64,000 nucleotides of DNA from Streptomyces sp. NBC_00683 (GCF_036226745.1 NZ_CP109013.1:1426001-1490000); one strand, 5' to 3'; positions 43,303-52,616 are shown, counted from the first letter of the stretch. A program made the numbers and translations. Notes: a model not told the origin generated them from the letters alone.

Positions 43303-44468
43303 GGCAGGCGCTCCCCGATGGCGCGGTAGACGGCCGGATCGGTCCAGTAGGCACTGTGCGCCACGGGGAAGGGCTGACGACTGTCGGTGGCTATGTCGTG
43401 GGCACGGCCGGCGAAGAGCGGCTCCGCCGCGTACCCGAGCAGATCGCGCCGGTCGTAGAGGTTCAGCCACGGCGGGACGTGGCCGGGGAGCGGATCCGGG
43501 TGGGCGAGCGCGGGCAGCGCGCCGGTCTCGTACAGGAAGGGGCCTTGCGAGCCGACGGTGACCAGCAGCTCGACGCCGGGCAGGGGACCCGACACCAGGG
43601 TGTCGAGGCAGATGATGCCGCCGAGACTGTGTCCGAGCAGGACCACGGGCGGCTCCAGCGGGGCGACGAGCTCGCGCAGACCCTGGCGCATGTCCTCGCC
43701 GCGGGCCAGGTACTTGAGGATGTCACCGGCAGCCGGGTGCGCCGCGTCCGTGAGAGCGCGGCGGCGCCGCACCGCGTAGCGGGAGCCGAGGCGTACGAGC
43801 GGCTTCCCCGCCATCCGCAGCAGCGGGCCGCGCCCGGTGCCCTCCGGAGCCGCGCCCAGGCGCCCGGCGAGGGCCCCGACTGCAGCGTCCCGGGCGTCTC
43901 CGCCGCCCTGCACGGGGCTGTCCTCCTCGACGGCCCCGGCGATGACGGTGGCGGCCAGCGCCCGCGCCAGCACCCAGGCCAGCGTGTCCGGGTCCAGTGC
44001 CTCGGCTGCGGGCGCGAGCAGGGGGTCGCGCGCGAGCCGGGCCGCCGCCTGCGGGAGTCCTGGGCCGAGCAGGTCGGCCAGGGGTTCGCCGTGCGCCGCC
44101 ACGTCACGCAGGAGGGCTCTGGGCCGCTCGTCCGGAAAGGCCGCGCCCGGCGCCGTGACGCGCACGGTGGCTCCGGCCGCCGCCGTGGCGAGTTCGGCGG
44201 TCGGGTCGTCGTACAGCCGGGCCCACTCCTCCACCTCGTCACCCTGCTCGTCGGGGTGCCCGGCGCTCCGGCCCGTACCGCTGCCGGGGCCCTCCGGGAT
44301 GCTCGCGCCGCCCGCGGCGAGCCGGGCGCCGTACCGCTCGCCCCAGCGGTAAGCGACCAGACGGGCGTCAGGGGCTGTTGCCGCCAGCCCCGATGCGACC
44401 TGTTCGAGCAGTGTGGTGAGGTGTGGTTCGCGCACACCTGTGCCGTGTGTGAAGACCACCGTGGTCAT
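43299..44468 (-). CDS. Alpha/beta hydrolase (PGAP1/lipase-like)
   Basis: 389 aa, no signal peptide. It opens VVFTHGTGVREPHL (oxyanion HG). The nucleophile elbow is LLGHSLGGIICLDT (Ser281), followed by the acid in WLNLYDRRDLLGY and the histidine in VAHSAYWTDP. The catalytic triad therefore looks intact, unlike many scaffold members. Between residues 60 and 250 lies a low-complexity acidic/alanine-rich region. It is coupled to the caspase-like gene by a 4-bp overlap. Lipid or peptide hydrolysis, or removal of a modified peptide, are possible roles; none is shown by the sequence. Confidence 0.82.
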   Translation of the reverse strand: MTTVVFTHGTGVREPHLTTLLEQVASGLAATAPDARLVAYRWGERYGARLAAGGASIPEGPGSGTGRSAGHPDEQGDEVEEWARLYDDPTAELATAAAGATVRVTAPGAAFPDERPRALLRDVAAHGEPLADLLGPGLPQAAARLARDPLLAPAAEALDPDTLAWVLARALAATVIAGAVEEDSPVQGGGDARDAAVGALAGRLGAAPEGTGRGPLLRMAGKPLVRLGSRYAVRRRRALTDAAHPAAGDILKYLARGEDMRQGLRELVAPLEPPVVLLGHSLGGIICLDTLVSGPLPGVELLVTVGSQGPFLYETGALPALAHPDPLPGHVPPWLNLYDRRDLLGYAAEPLFAGRAHDIATDSRQPFPVAHSAYWTDPAVYRAIGERLP

Positions 44469-44564
44469 GTGTCCGCCCCCGTTGCCGTGTTACCGCCGTC
44501 CCGGCCCGCCGCCCTCCCGGGCGATGGACCGGACCGACGGCCCTCTCTCAGCCGCGCTGCCGCC

Positions 44565-47500
44565 TCACATCGGCAGCGGCGTGATGTCGCATTCGATGCG
44601 CTGGTGCAGTCTGGCGGCCGTGTGCCAGGGGTGGTTGTCCCCGAGGACACGTGAAAGACCTGCGATCGCAGCCGAGTTGAGCCGGTCGGCTTCCGCCGAC
44701 TCCCCGAGACCGCGGTGGTCCAGGGCAAGGTTGGCCGTGCAGGCGAGCGTCAGCGGGTGGTCGGCGCCCGCAGCCTCGGTGAGCGTCGGGAGAACGACCT
44801 GGTCGGCGGCCTTCGCCTGCGCGAAGTCGAGCCGCGCGTAGTGGTCGTTGGCCCGGCACAGCGCGGCCGTGAGGGTGCTGACATGGGTCCTGCCGAGTGT
44901 GCTCTCCAGGAACTGCACCGCCTGGACGTCCAGGGCTTCGGCCCTGTCGACGTCCCCCTGAGCCCGCAGTGTCGCCGCCAGATTCACCTTGACGAACTGC
45001 GTGTAGGGGTGCTGCTCCCCTAGGACCTTGCGGTAGGCGGCGAGCGCCTGCTCACCGAGCTCGCGGGAGCCCGTGAGGTCGCCGTTCAGCCGCCGTTCCA
45101 CCAGGGCGTGGACGGCGGCGCCCATGGCATCCGTGTTGTTGAGGCCGTAGCGGGTGGTGAACCGTTCGAGGATCTGCTCCGCGAGCGCGGAGCCGCCCTC
45201 GACCACACCGGCCCTGCGCCGGCACACGGCAAGGTTGAGGGAGGCGCGGAGGGTGGCGGCATTCGTCTCGCCGAAGTGGGTCACATAGGAGAGGTAGGTG
45301 GACTCCTGCAGCTCACGCGCACCGAGATAGTCACCGGCCTCGCGTACATCGATGGCCAGCCCGTTCAAGGTATTGAGAGTGAGCCCGCTCGCCGGGCCGT
45401 ACAGCAGCTCGCGCTGGCGTACCGTCTCCTCGTCGATCTCCCGCGCACCGGCGAAGCGGCCGTTCAGCCGCAGCGCGACGCAGAAGTCGTGCGCCGCACT
45501 CAACGTGGTGGGGTCCTCGGGGCCGAACAGATCGCTGGCCCGGGTGAACGCCTCCTCCGCGAGTTCACGCGCCTGCTCGAACTCTCCCCGGTGCCGTAGC
45601 GCTCCCGCCATCTGCCACATGGAGTCGATGAGTTCCTCGTCCGGGATCTGCGCACCGCGCGAGATCGCCAGAGCCCGCTCGTTGTGCACGACCGCCTCGT
45701 CGGGCCGTCCCAGGAGCCTCAGGTAGAAGCCGAGGAGCTTGGTGATCCTGATGACGTGCAGATCCTCGTCCCCGGAATCGGCGCGCCATGCGGACCACGC
45801 CAGCCGGGCCTGGGCCGCGCCGGACTCGTGCGCGCCCCAGTAGTAGAGGAAGAACACCATGTCGTACACCAGGTCACGGACCCAGGCATCGGAACTCGTC
45901 ACCGCTCCGGAGGCGATCACGTGCGGCAGGATCGCCTGGTAGGCAGGCCACTGGTCGGCGGAAGCGGGCGCCCCGGGCTTGGCCGTGGTGAGCAGCAGGT
46001 GGGCCGCCCGCGTCATCCTCGCCCGCTCCTCGGGATCCATCCTGGCCACGATCACGTTCTGCATCAGCCGGTGCATCTGCAGGGTGGAGGTCTTGTGGTC
46101 CAGCCTGACCAGGGACAGCTTGCTGAGGTCACGCGTGGCGCGGGCGAGCAGCAGCGGGTCGCGCAGGACCGGGTCGAGTTCCGGGGTGATCTGGACGTTG
46201 CGGCCGCCCCTGAACAGATTGAGCGGGATGGGCTCCGGTGCCATGCACGCGCAGATCTCGAGGATCTGTCGTGCCGCGGGGTTGTCCTGCGAGAGGCGCC
46301 CCAGAGAGATGTCCCAGACGGCCGCGACCGGCAGCGGATAGTCGGGGGAGGGGTCGAGTTCGAGGATCTCGGGCCGGCGCTCCTCCAGCAGGCGGATGTA
46401 GTCGTTCACCGGCATACCGGTCGCGGCGTGCCAGGCGCCCGCCTGCTCGACGGCGAGCGGCAGGTCGCCCAGCGCCTCGGCGAGTCTGCCCGCGTCCTCG
46501 GCACTCATACCGCGCGCGCGGCGCTGGAGGAGTGCGACACTCTCGGCCCGGTCGAAGACGTCGACGCTGAGGGGTGTGGCGACGCGTTCCCACTCGCGGT
46601 TGCGCGAGGTGACGATGATCTTCCCCGGACCGCCGTTGGGGAAGTAGGACCGCACCGTCTCGATGTTCTCGGCGTTGTCGAAGACCAGCAGCCAGTTGTC
46701 GAAGGGTTTACCGGTACGGAGCGCCTCACGCACGGCGGGCACCGCGGCGTTCGCCTGCGGGCCCACCTCCAGGCCGAGCCTGCGCGCGAGGTCGGCCAGA
46801 GCGCCGAGGATCAGGTTCTCCTGCTCCGCGGGGATCCACCAGATGACGTTGAACTCGCCGCTGTGCCGGTACACGTACTCCACGGCGATCTGCGACTTCC
46901 CGACACCGCCCGTGCCGTGCAGCGCGTGCGGGAGGACGGCAGTGGTCTCGTCCTCCTGCAACTGCCTCTCGACCGCCGCCAGAAGACGTTCGCGCCCGGT
47001 GAAGTTGGGGTTCTTCGGCGGCACGTTGCCCATGATCTTCGGCTGGCCGGTGCGCACGAAGCGAAGCTCCGGTGCTGAGGCTCCCCCGCCCTGCTCGGCC
47101 CTCCGGGCATCCTCGTCAACGGTTACGGGTGTCTGGGGCGACACGGATCCTCCTGGTGGAACGGTCGGACGCGACCGGGGTGCGGGGGCATTGCCATTCA
47201 CATCAAATGCCTCTTTATCATCTCTTGTCGCCTCCGGTACCGCGCCGCGCAGCAGTTCGTCGTTCAGGCGCACTGCCCGGCGCCTGTACGGCAGGCCTCC
47301 CAGGGCGCGCAGGACGGCCAGTTCGATGCGCAGCCACGCCTGACCGCCCTCGCGGTCCGGGAGCGCCGCCTGCGCGGGGTCGCGCAGCGCCGCCCGGAGC
47401 CGGATGCCCTGCGCCTGACTGGCCCGGGACTCCGCCAGCAGGCCGACGGCGCGGGCCAGTTGGGTTCGGTTGCTGGTGGCCAGCAGTGCTTCGCGTACTC

Positions 47501-48887
47501 CGTCGGCGAAGTCGGGGCCGTCCTCGTCGTCCCGGTCCCAGTCGATCAGGCCGCCCATCATGATCTCGGCCAGATGGTCGGGGCCGGACTCGGGGAAGGC
47601 CCGGTCGCGCAGCTCCTCGATGATGTCGAAGCGCATCGGTGCCACGGCCAACAGGACCGCGAGCTGCTGGGCGAGCGGACTGGCCAGCGAGATGAACCTC
47701 CGTACGGCGTCCGCCGCCGCGCGGGGTCCGTCGATCCTGGGGGTCCGAAGACCGGGCGCGGACACGCCCTTGGCCATCGCGCCGGCCAGGACGACGGGCA
47801 GGGCCCGACGCACCCCGCGCTCGCCGGTGACGAGGTCGGCCCAGGCGCGGAACGAACCGGGGCGGAGGCTGAGAACGGGTACGGCCACGGAGCCGTCGCC
47901 GCCCGTCTCGGGCAGGACGTGGCTCCGCTCGTGCACGCCGTGCGGAGGGTGGCAGATGAAGTGCCGGTTGAGTGCGCCGAACCCCGCGGCGTCGAGCCGC
48001 GCCCTGAAGGGGTAGACCGAGGACCGGTGCCGGAGGTAGGGGGGCAGCAGATGGACGAGCGCCGTGGGACCTGCCGCGGAGAGCCGTCCCATGAGCTCGT
48101 CGGCTCCGCGCTCCGCCCAGCCGGGGGCCAGTCCGTCGGTGACGACGAGGAACAACCGCGCCCCGCGGCCGTCGAGCAGCTCAGCGGGGTCGGCGTGCCG
48201 GTTGCCCGGCCAGCGCAGTACGGGAGCGCCCCCGCCGGGCAGGGACACCTCGACCGTACGGACGTCACGGAAGGCGCCGCTGTGCACGGCCTCCTCGGCC
48301 AACTGGCGTACCGTGCCGCCCCAGACGGGCATGGTGGGCGCCCGGTCCACGAGCAGCATCAGGTCGAAGGCACGCTCCTGGACCGGTTCGAGATAGGGGA
48401 TCCACAGTCCGTCGGCCAGACCGTTCTCGGCGGTGCGTGCCTCGTCGAGCCGGTTCAGGTGCCGCGAGGGCACACGCCGGCCGAGCCCGCGCAGAGCCTT
48501 GGCCAGACGGAGCGGCACCGCGCGCCGTGCGGGCCGCGGGGACTTCGGGAGCTGCCCCTCCGGCCGGCCGGCCCGGGTCTCCTCGATGGTGCGCAGCTCC
48601 AGGTCACGGGCGTCGACATCGGTGGCCCCGGCGGGCACGACGTCCTGCGCGCCGGTGCCCGAAGGCGGGGCATCCACATCGGGAAGCGATTCCGGCTCGG
48701 CGGATAAGCCCTCCGGGATGGTCTCCGCGTCCCCGTGCGAGGTACGGCCCGCCCTGCGCCACGCAGCCGCCAGCCAGACACCGTCTCCGAGGTCCCGCCA
48801 GCTCGCGTCACCCTCCGTGTCATGGGTGGCGGTGCCGCTCGACGTGGCCGTCGAGTCCGGGGCGCGTTCCCGTGGCGAGCCGTTCAT
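44565..48887 (-). CDS. fxsT: vWA-like (SAV_2336-type) / NB-ARC / TPR multidomain protein, FxsT-like
   Basis: 1440 aa. A disordered start (1-110) is followed by a SAV_2336-type domain (about 115-560) with a vWA-like core, FDLMLLVDRAPTMPVWGG. Its first MIDAS motif is degenerate: Asp181 stays but DxSxS is lost. After a linker comes the NB-ARC STAND ATPase (about 635-900) with NFTGRERLL, Walker A GTGGVGKSQ (Lys664), WLLVFDNAEN, a sensor arginine in IIVTSRNREW and GDLPLAVEQAGAW. The last ~450 residues are TPR repeats. The NPNFTGRE/HALHGTGGVGK/WWIPAEQ set matches FxSxx-COOH system TPR proteins. Its ATG overlaps the MoxR stop (TGATG). Likely an ATP-switched sensor scaffold for this island. Confidence 0.85.
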   Translation of the reverse strand: MNGSPRERAPDSTATSSGTATHDTEGDASWRDLGDGVWLAAAWRRAGRTSHGDAETIPEGLSAEPESLPDVDAPPSGTGAQDVVPAGATDVDARDLELRTIEETRAGRPEGQLPKSPRPARRAVPLRLAKALRGLGRRVPSRHLNRLDEARTAENGLADGLWIPYLEPVQERAFDLMLLVDRAPTMPVWGGTVRQLAEEAVHSGAFRDVRTVEVSLPGGGAPVLRWPGNRHADPAELLDGRGARLFLVVTDGLAPGWAERGADELMGRLSAAGPTALVHLLPPYLRHRSSVYPFRARLDAAGFGALNRHFICHPPHGVHERSHVLPETGGDGSVAVPVLSLRPGSFRAWADLVTGERGVRRALPVVLAGAMAKGVSAPGLRTPRIDGPRAAADAVRRFISLASPLAQQLAVLLAVAPMRFDIIEELRDRAFPESGPDHLAEIMMGGLIDWDRDDEDGPDFADGVREALLATSNRTQLARAVGLLAESRASQAQGIRLRAALRDPAQAALPDREGGQAWLRIELAVLRALGGLPYRRRAVRLNDELLRGAVPEATRDDKEAFDVNGNAPAPRSRPTVPPGGSVSPQTPVTVDEDARRAEQGGGASAPELRFVRTGQPKIMGNVPPKNPNFTGRERLLAAVERQLQEDETTAVLPHALHGTGGVGKSQIAVEYVYRHSGEFNVIWWIPAEQENLILGALADLARRLGLEVGPQANAAVPAVREALRTGKPFDNWLLVFDNAENIETVRSYFPNGGPGKIIVTSRNREWERVATPLSVDVFDRAESVALLQRRARGMSAEDAGRLAEALGDLPLAVEQAGAWHAATGMPVNDYIRLLEERRPEILELDPSPDYPLPVAAVWDISLGRLSQDNPAARQILEICACMAPEPIPLNLFRGGRNVQITPELDPVLRDPLLLARATRDLSKLSLVRLDHKTSTLQMHRLMQNVIVARMDPEERARMTRAAHLLLTTAKPGAPASADQWPAYQAILPHVIASGAVTSSDAWVRDLVYDMVFFLYYWGAHESGAAQARLAWSAWRADSGDEDLHVIRITKLLGFYLRLLGRPDEAVVHNERALAISRGAQIPDEELIDSMWQMAGALRHRGEFEQARELAEEAFTRASDLFGPEDPTTLSAAHDFCVALRLNGRFAGAREIDEETVRQRELLYGPASGLTLNTLNGLAIDVREAGDYLGARELQESTYLSYVTHFGETNAATLRASLNLAVCRRRAGVVEGGSALAEQILERFTTRYGLNNTDAMGAAVHALVERRLNGDLTGSRELGEQALAAYRKVLGEQHPYTQFVKVNLAATLRAQGDVDRAEALDVQAVQFLESTLGRTHVSTLTAALCRANDHYARLDFAQAKAADQVVLPTLTEAAGADHPLTLACTANLALDHRGLGESAEADRLNSAAIAGLSRVLGDNHPWHTAARLHQRIECDITPLPM

Positions 48888-49936
48888 CAGCGGCCTTTCG
48901 AGAGGTCGCGGAGAAGCATCTCAATGAGCTTACGCCCGTCGCTGTCGGCCCGGAATCCATGAGCGGTGGTGAGTTGCACGGCGTTCAGCAGTTGATCGAC
49001 CGACTGGGTGCCGCCGCCGTCCAGGCGCCTGACGAAGTCGTCCACGAGCGCCTCGATGTCTTCGGGCCGCCTGCGCAGGTGGCTGACGACGATGGAGACG
49101 AGCTGCTCGCGGCTGGGCGGGCGCATCTCCAGAGGCAGGCAGCGGCGACGGAACGCGGCCGGGAACTCGCGTTCGCCGTTGCTCGTGATCACGACGACGG
49201 GGAATTCGGAGCATTCGACGCGGCCTGACTCGATGACGGCCCGGCTGCGGGGGTCATCGGTGAAGACGGACACGTCGGCCGCACCGGCGCGCACCAGTTC
49301 CGGGATCTCGTAACTGCCGTTCTCCAGCACATGGAGCAGGTCGTTGGGCAGGTCGATATCACTCTTGTCCAGCTCGTCCACGAGCAGGACCCGCGGCCGT
49401 TCGTACGCGAGGAGCGCGGTTCCCAGAGGGCCGAGGGTCAGGAAGTCCCCGAGGTCGGGAGCGCTGCCCGCCTCTCCCGGACCGCCGTCGCCGCCCGCCC
49501 GCCAGGCGGCGATGGCCTGGGCCCGTCCGATGGCGTCGTACTCGTACAGGCCGCCGCGAAGGGTCGAGCGGCTCACGATGCTCCACGGCAGCACCCGGCC
49601 GAGGCCCAGTTCCCGAGCGATGAGATACGCGAGGGTCGACTTGCCGACACCGGGTGGCCCGGTGATCAGCAGGGGACGTCGCAGGAGGAGTGCGGCGTTG
49701 ACCGCGTCGATCGCCTCGTCGCGCAGCTGAGGGCCCTCCTGCACGATACCCAGCCGGCGCAGCGCCGACTGGGCGTCGTCGGGCGGTGCGTCCTGGAGCG
49801 GGCTTCCGGAGAACACTCTCCAGGGGGGTGGCGCCGGAAGCTCGGGCAGCTCGCCCGCGGGGGGCTGCCCCGTTGCGTGGAACACCCTCCAGGAAGGCGG
49901 CGTGACAGGCTGCGCTGCCGTGTCCTGCTCGGTCAT
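48887..49936 (-). CDS. MoxR-type AAA+ ATPase
   Basis: 349 aa. Walker A GPPGVGKS (Lys99), Walker B VLLVDELDKSD (187-188) and sensor 1 VVVITSNGEREFP. An arginine-finger region FRRRCLPLEM is followed by a C-terminal lid, and the PRVLLVDELDKSDIDLPNDLLHVLENGSYEIPEL block is typical of MoxR proteins. The first 45 residues are Pro-rich and contain WRVF twice (16-19 and 39-42). It overlaps both neighbours (ATGA with the VMAP-like gene, TGATG with the vWA/NB-ARC gene). MoxR proteins remodel partners through vWA proteins, which here is the domain of the next gene. Confidence 0.92.
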   Translation of the reverse strand: MTEQDTAAQPVTPPSWRVFHATGQPPAGELPELPAPPPWRVFSGSPLQDAPPDDAQSALRRLGIVQEGPQLRDEAIDAVNAALLLRRPLLITGPPGVGKSTLAYLIARELGLGRVLPWSIVSRSTLRGGLYEYDAIGRAQAIAAWRAGGDGGPGEAGSAPDLGDFLTLGPLGTALLAYERPRVLLVDELDKSDIDLPNDLLHVLENGSYEIPELVRAGAADVSVFTDDPRSRAVIESGRVECSEFPVVVITSNGEREFPAAFRRRCLPLEMRPPSREQLVSIVVSHLRRRPEDIEALVDDFVRRLDGGGTQSVDQLLNAVQLTTAHGFRADSDGRKLIEMLLRDLSKGR

Positions 49937-51459
49937 GCTGTCAACTCCTCACAGTCGACCAGGCGGTTGGGGTCGTCCCAGAAGAACGCAATGTGCTTAC
50001 CCAACGACAGGCTGTCGCGACCCAGCCGCTCGGCGTCTTTACGCAACTGACTTATTCTCGCGGACAGTTGAGACGGAGGACTCGCGAGCAGCAGAGCCAG
50101 GACCTCACCCGACAGGTCGGGGCTCTCAGGTCTGCGGTCCCAGGCTGCAAGGCCCACTCCCAGTTCGATGGCGGTGATGAGTGCTTCCAGACCACGGTCG
50201 GGCAGTGCGGGAACGTCGAGTATGACCGCGGTCAGACGCGGGTTCGCCTCCAGGTCGGCACGCCAGATGTCGAGCCGGCCGCCCTGCTCACCCTGCCAGC
50301 GGTGGGCCTGGGCCGCACCGGACTCCTTGAGCTGCTTCCAACGGGCCCGCCAGCGCCCGAGTTCCTCGGTGTTGCGGTCCCTCATGCGTTCGAGGCTCCG
50401 CAGATGAATATGGTAACGAAGACCGATCGGCAGTGGGACACGAGTCCGCGTACCCAGTTCGAGCCGCGCCATGTCGAGGTTGAGGAACTCGAAGGGCAGC
50501 ACGAACTCGACCTGTACGGGCGGGTTGTTCTCGTCCTTCGCGACGCCCGCCCAGCGTGACCCGCCACGGTCGATCGCTCGCCCGACAGCGGGCGCCAGAG
50601 TGTCCAGGGTCGCTCGTTCGATACGCCCGGCCACCGGCTCCCAGTAGCCCGGGGCGGGGTTGACCCAATGGCGTACGAAGACATCGGCCGAACTGTCGTC
50701 GGCGGGCTCCACCATCACGACGAGACAACGTGCCACATCCGGATCGGACACCGGCAGAGCCGCGATCGCGCGCCTGCGGTCGGCCAGGGCGTTCACGACC
50801 TCCGGGCCGGCCTCCCGGGCCCATCGGTCCGACCAGTCCCTGAGCTGTTCGCGGAGCACCGGCTGCACCTGCAGCGCCGTGATCTCGACCAGCACCAGGG
50901 CCGGTGGTAATCCGTCGGCCTGGGCGTTCCTCTCGCGCAGGTAGTCGAAGCGCTGGGAGGGCGACTGGCCGTAAGGAAGGTCGACGATGCCCAGTTCGTG
51001 GACGAGCACTGCGTGCAGACGGCCTTCGTCGGCGGTCCGCACGTCGGCGAGCAGCCGCCTGATCCGCTCCACCGCGATGTCGTCGAACTCCGCCGACAGT
51101 TCGGCCACCGCCCCGTCCGGCATGCCGATGTCCACCAGCCTGGCCAGCCCCGCCGAGTAGTCCCGGCCGGCGATGACGCTCACTCCGTCGACGAGCGCGT
51201 CGAGACCCCGGACGCGCTTCACCACGATCATGACGAGGGACAGCATCTCCACCCGCGGATTCCTCCGCAGATAGGTGATCTCCACGCCGAGCTGCTTGCT
51301 CACATAGGCGACGAAGAGTACGCACTGGTCGGGGTCGCGCACGAAGTCCAGCTCGCATAACTCATCGACCAGGGACCTGATCAGAAACGCATCGGCCTCC
51401 CCAGGCCTCTGCGGCACATGTGCCACCACCGACCAACCCCCGCCGAGCCGGATCATCAT
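49933..51459 (-). CDS. VMAP-like protein (vWA-MoxR-associated) with N-terminal effector-associated domain
   Basis: 508 aa from the first ATG; TTG at 51465 is possible and no clear ribosome site was found. Residues about 20-95 form an all-helical death-like adaptor (FLIRSLVDELCELDF through RGLDALVDGVSVIAG). The middle is helical with VLVEITALQVQPVLREQLRDW. The C-terminal part has VEFVLPFEFLNLDMARLELG and LPIGLRYHIHLRSLERMRDRN, the strand-and-arginine pattern of VMAP-C domains. VMAP, MoxR and vWA proteins form the core of ternary NTP-dependent conflict systems. It is first in the island's operon. Confidence 0.75.
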   Translation of the reverse strand: MMIRLGGGWSVVAHVPQRPGEADAFLIRSLVDELCELDFVRDPDQCVLFVAYVSKQLGVEITYLRRNPRVEMLSLVMIVVKRVRGLDALVDGVSVIAGRDYSAGLARLVDIGMPDGAVAELSAEFDDIAVERIRRLLADVRTADEGRLHAVLVHELGIVDLPYGQSPSQRFDYLRERNAQADGLPPALVLVEITALQVQPVLREQLRDWSDRWAREAGPEVVNALADRRRAIAALPVSDPDVARCLVVMVEPADDSSADVFVRHWVNPAPGYWEPVAGRIERATLDTLAPAVGRAIDRGGSRWAGVAKDENNPPVQVEFVLPFEFLNLDMARLELGTRTRVPLPIGLRYHIHLRSLERMRDRNTEELGRWRARWKQLKESGAAQAHRWQGEQGGRLDIWRADLEANPRLTAVILDVPALPDRGLEALITAIELGVGLAAWDRRPESPDLSGEVLALLLASPPSQLSARISQLRKDAERLGRDSLSLGKHIAFFWDDPNRLVDCEELTA

Positions 51460-51608
51460 CCACAACTGATCGCGAAGTTATCACGCCGAATCTTGAGCAA
51501 CCAGGTTCATTCCCAGCCCCGTTGACCCCTATTCCGCCGCAGGCCCCGCGCGTACCGCGGAGCGCCGGGAGACGGTCCATCCGAACGGGTGAGGCGACCC
51601 GGCGCCGT

Positions 51609-52616
51609 TCAGGCCGGAGCCGGTCCGGTACTTGCTCGGACCGTCAACTCCGGCACCAACAGCTCCACTTCGTCCGTGCCGCGGTCGGCAAGCTTGGCCA
51701 CCACCTGTTCGACCGCACGGCGGCCCATCTCCTGGGCGGGAATGGCGACGGAGGTGAGACGCACGGAGGCCTGGGTGGCTACCTGCTCGGGGCAGATGGC
51801 CACGACGGACACGTCCTCCGGCACGGCGCGGCCCTGCTGCTGAAGCAGGTTGAGCAGCGGCTCGACGGCGGCCTCGTTCTGCACGATGAACCCGGTCGTG
51901 CCCGGCCGCTCGTCGAAGATCCGGCTCAGGGTGCCGGCCATCGCCGCGTACCCGCCCTCGCAGGGCCGGTGCAGGACCCTGGCCCCGGACTCCTGCGCCT
52001 TGGCCCGTATCCCGTCCACCGTCCGCTCGGCGAATCCGGTGTGCCGCTCGTAGACGGCGGCGGCTTCACCGATCACCGCGATCTCGCGGTGTCCCAGGCC
52101 CGTGAGATGTTCCACGCACAGCGCCCCGGTGGCCTCGAAGTCGAGGTCCACGCACGTCAGTCCGGTGGTGTCGGCGGGCAAGCCGATGAGGACGGCGGCC
52201 CTCCCGGACTCCCGCAGCAACGGGAGCCTCTCGTCGTGGAGTTCGACGTCCATCAGGATCATCGCGTCCGCGAGCGAACTCCCCGCGATCCGCCGGACGG
52301 CGGCGGGCCCCTCCTCCCCGGTGAGGAGGAGGACGTCGTAGCCGTGCGTCCGTGCGGTCGTGGCGACCGCGATGGCGATCTCCATCATCACCGGCACATA
52401 CATGTCGGTGCGCAACGGCACCATCAGGGCGATGATGTTGGACCGGCTGCTGGCGAGGGCCCGCGCCCCGGCGTTGGGGTGGTAGCCGAGCTGCTGGATG
52501 CTGTGCTCCACCCGCTCCCGGGTGGAGGCGGAGATGGACCGCTTCCCACTGAGGACGTAGCTCACCGTGCTCGCGGAGACTCCGGCGTGCTGGGCGACCT
52601 CGGCAAGCGTGACCAT
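51609..52616 (-). CDS. LacI family regulator, probable xyloglucan locus repressor
   Basis: 335 aa. The N-terminal helix-turn-helix VTLAEVAQHAGVSASTVSYVLSGKRSIS and the hinge HPNAGARALASSR are intact, so a palindromic operator with central CG is expected. The periplasmic-binding-like domain (60-330) has NIIALMVPL and AVPEDVSVVAI. GGAGAG precedes the ATG at 52616. GAAGCGCTTC operators occur 42 bp and 142 bp upstream of the start and at both divergent promoters of the xyloglucan locus 23 kb away. This points to autoregulation and control of that regulon. The inducer is unknown; a xyloglucan-derived sugar is likely. Confidence 0.88.
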   Translation of the reverse strand: MVTLAEVAQHAGVSASTVSYVLSGKRSISASTRERVEHSIQQLGYHPNAGARALASSRSNIIALMVPLRTDMYVPVMMEIAIAVATTARTHGYDVLLLTGEEGPAAVRRIAGSSLADAMILMDVELHDERLPLLRESGRAAVLIGLPADTTGLTCVDLDFEATGALCVEHLTGLGHREIAVIGEAAAVYERHTGFAERTVDGIRAKAQESGARVLHRPCEGGYAAMAGTLSRIFDERPGTTGFIVQNEAAVEPLLNLLQQQGRAVPEDVSVVAICPEQVATQASVRLTSVAIPAQEMGRRAVEQVVAKLADRGTDEVELLVPELTVRASTGPAPA

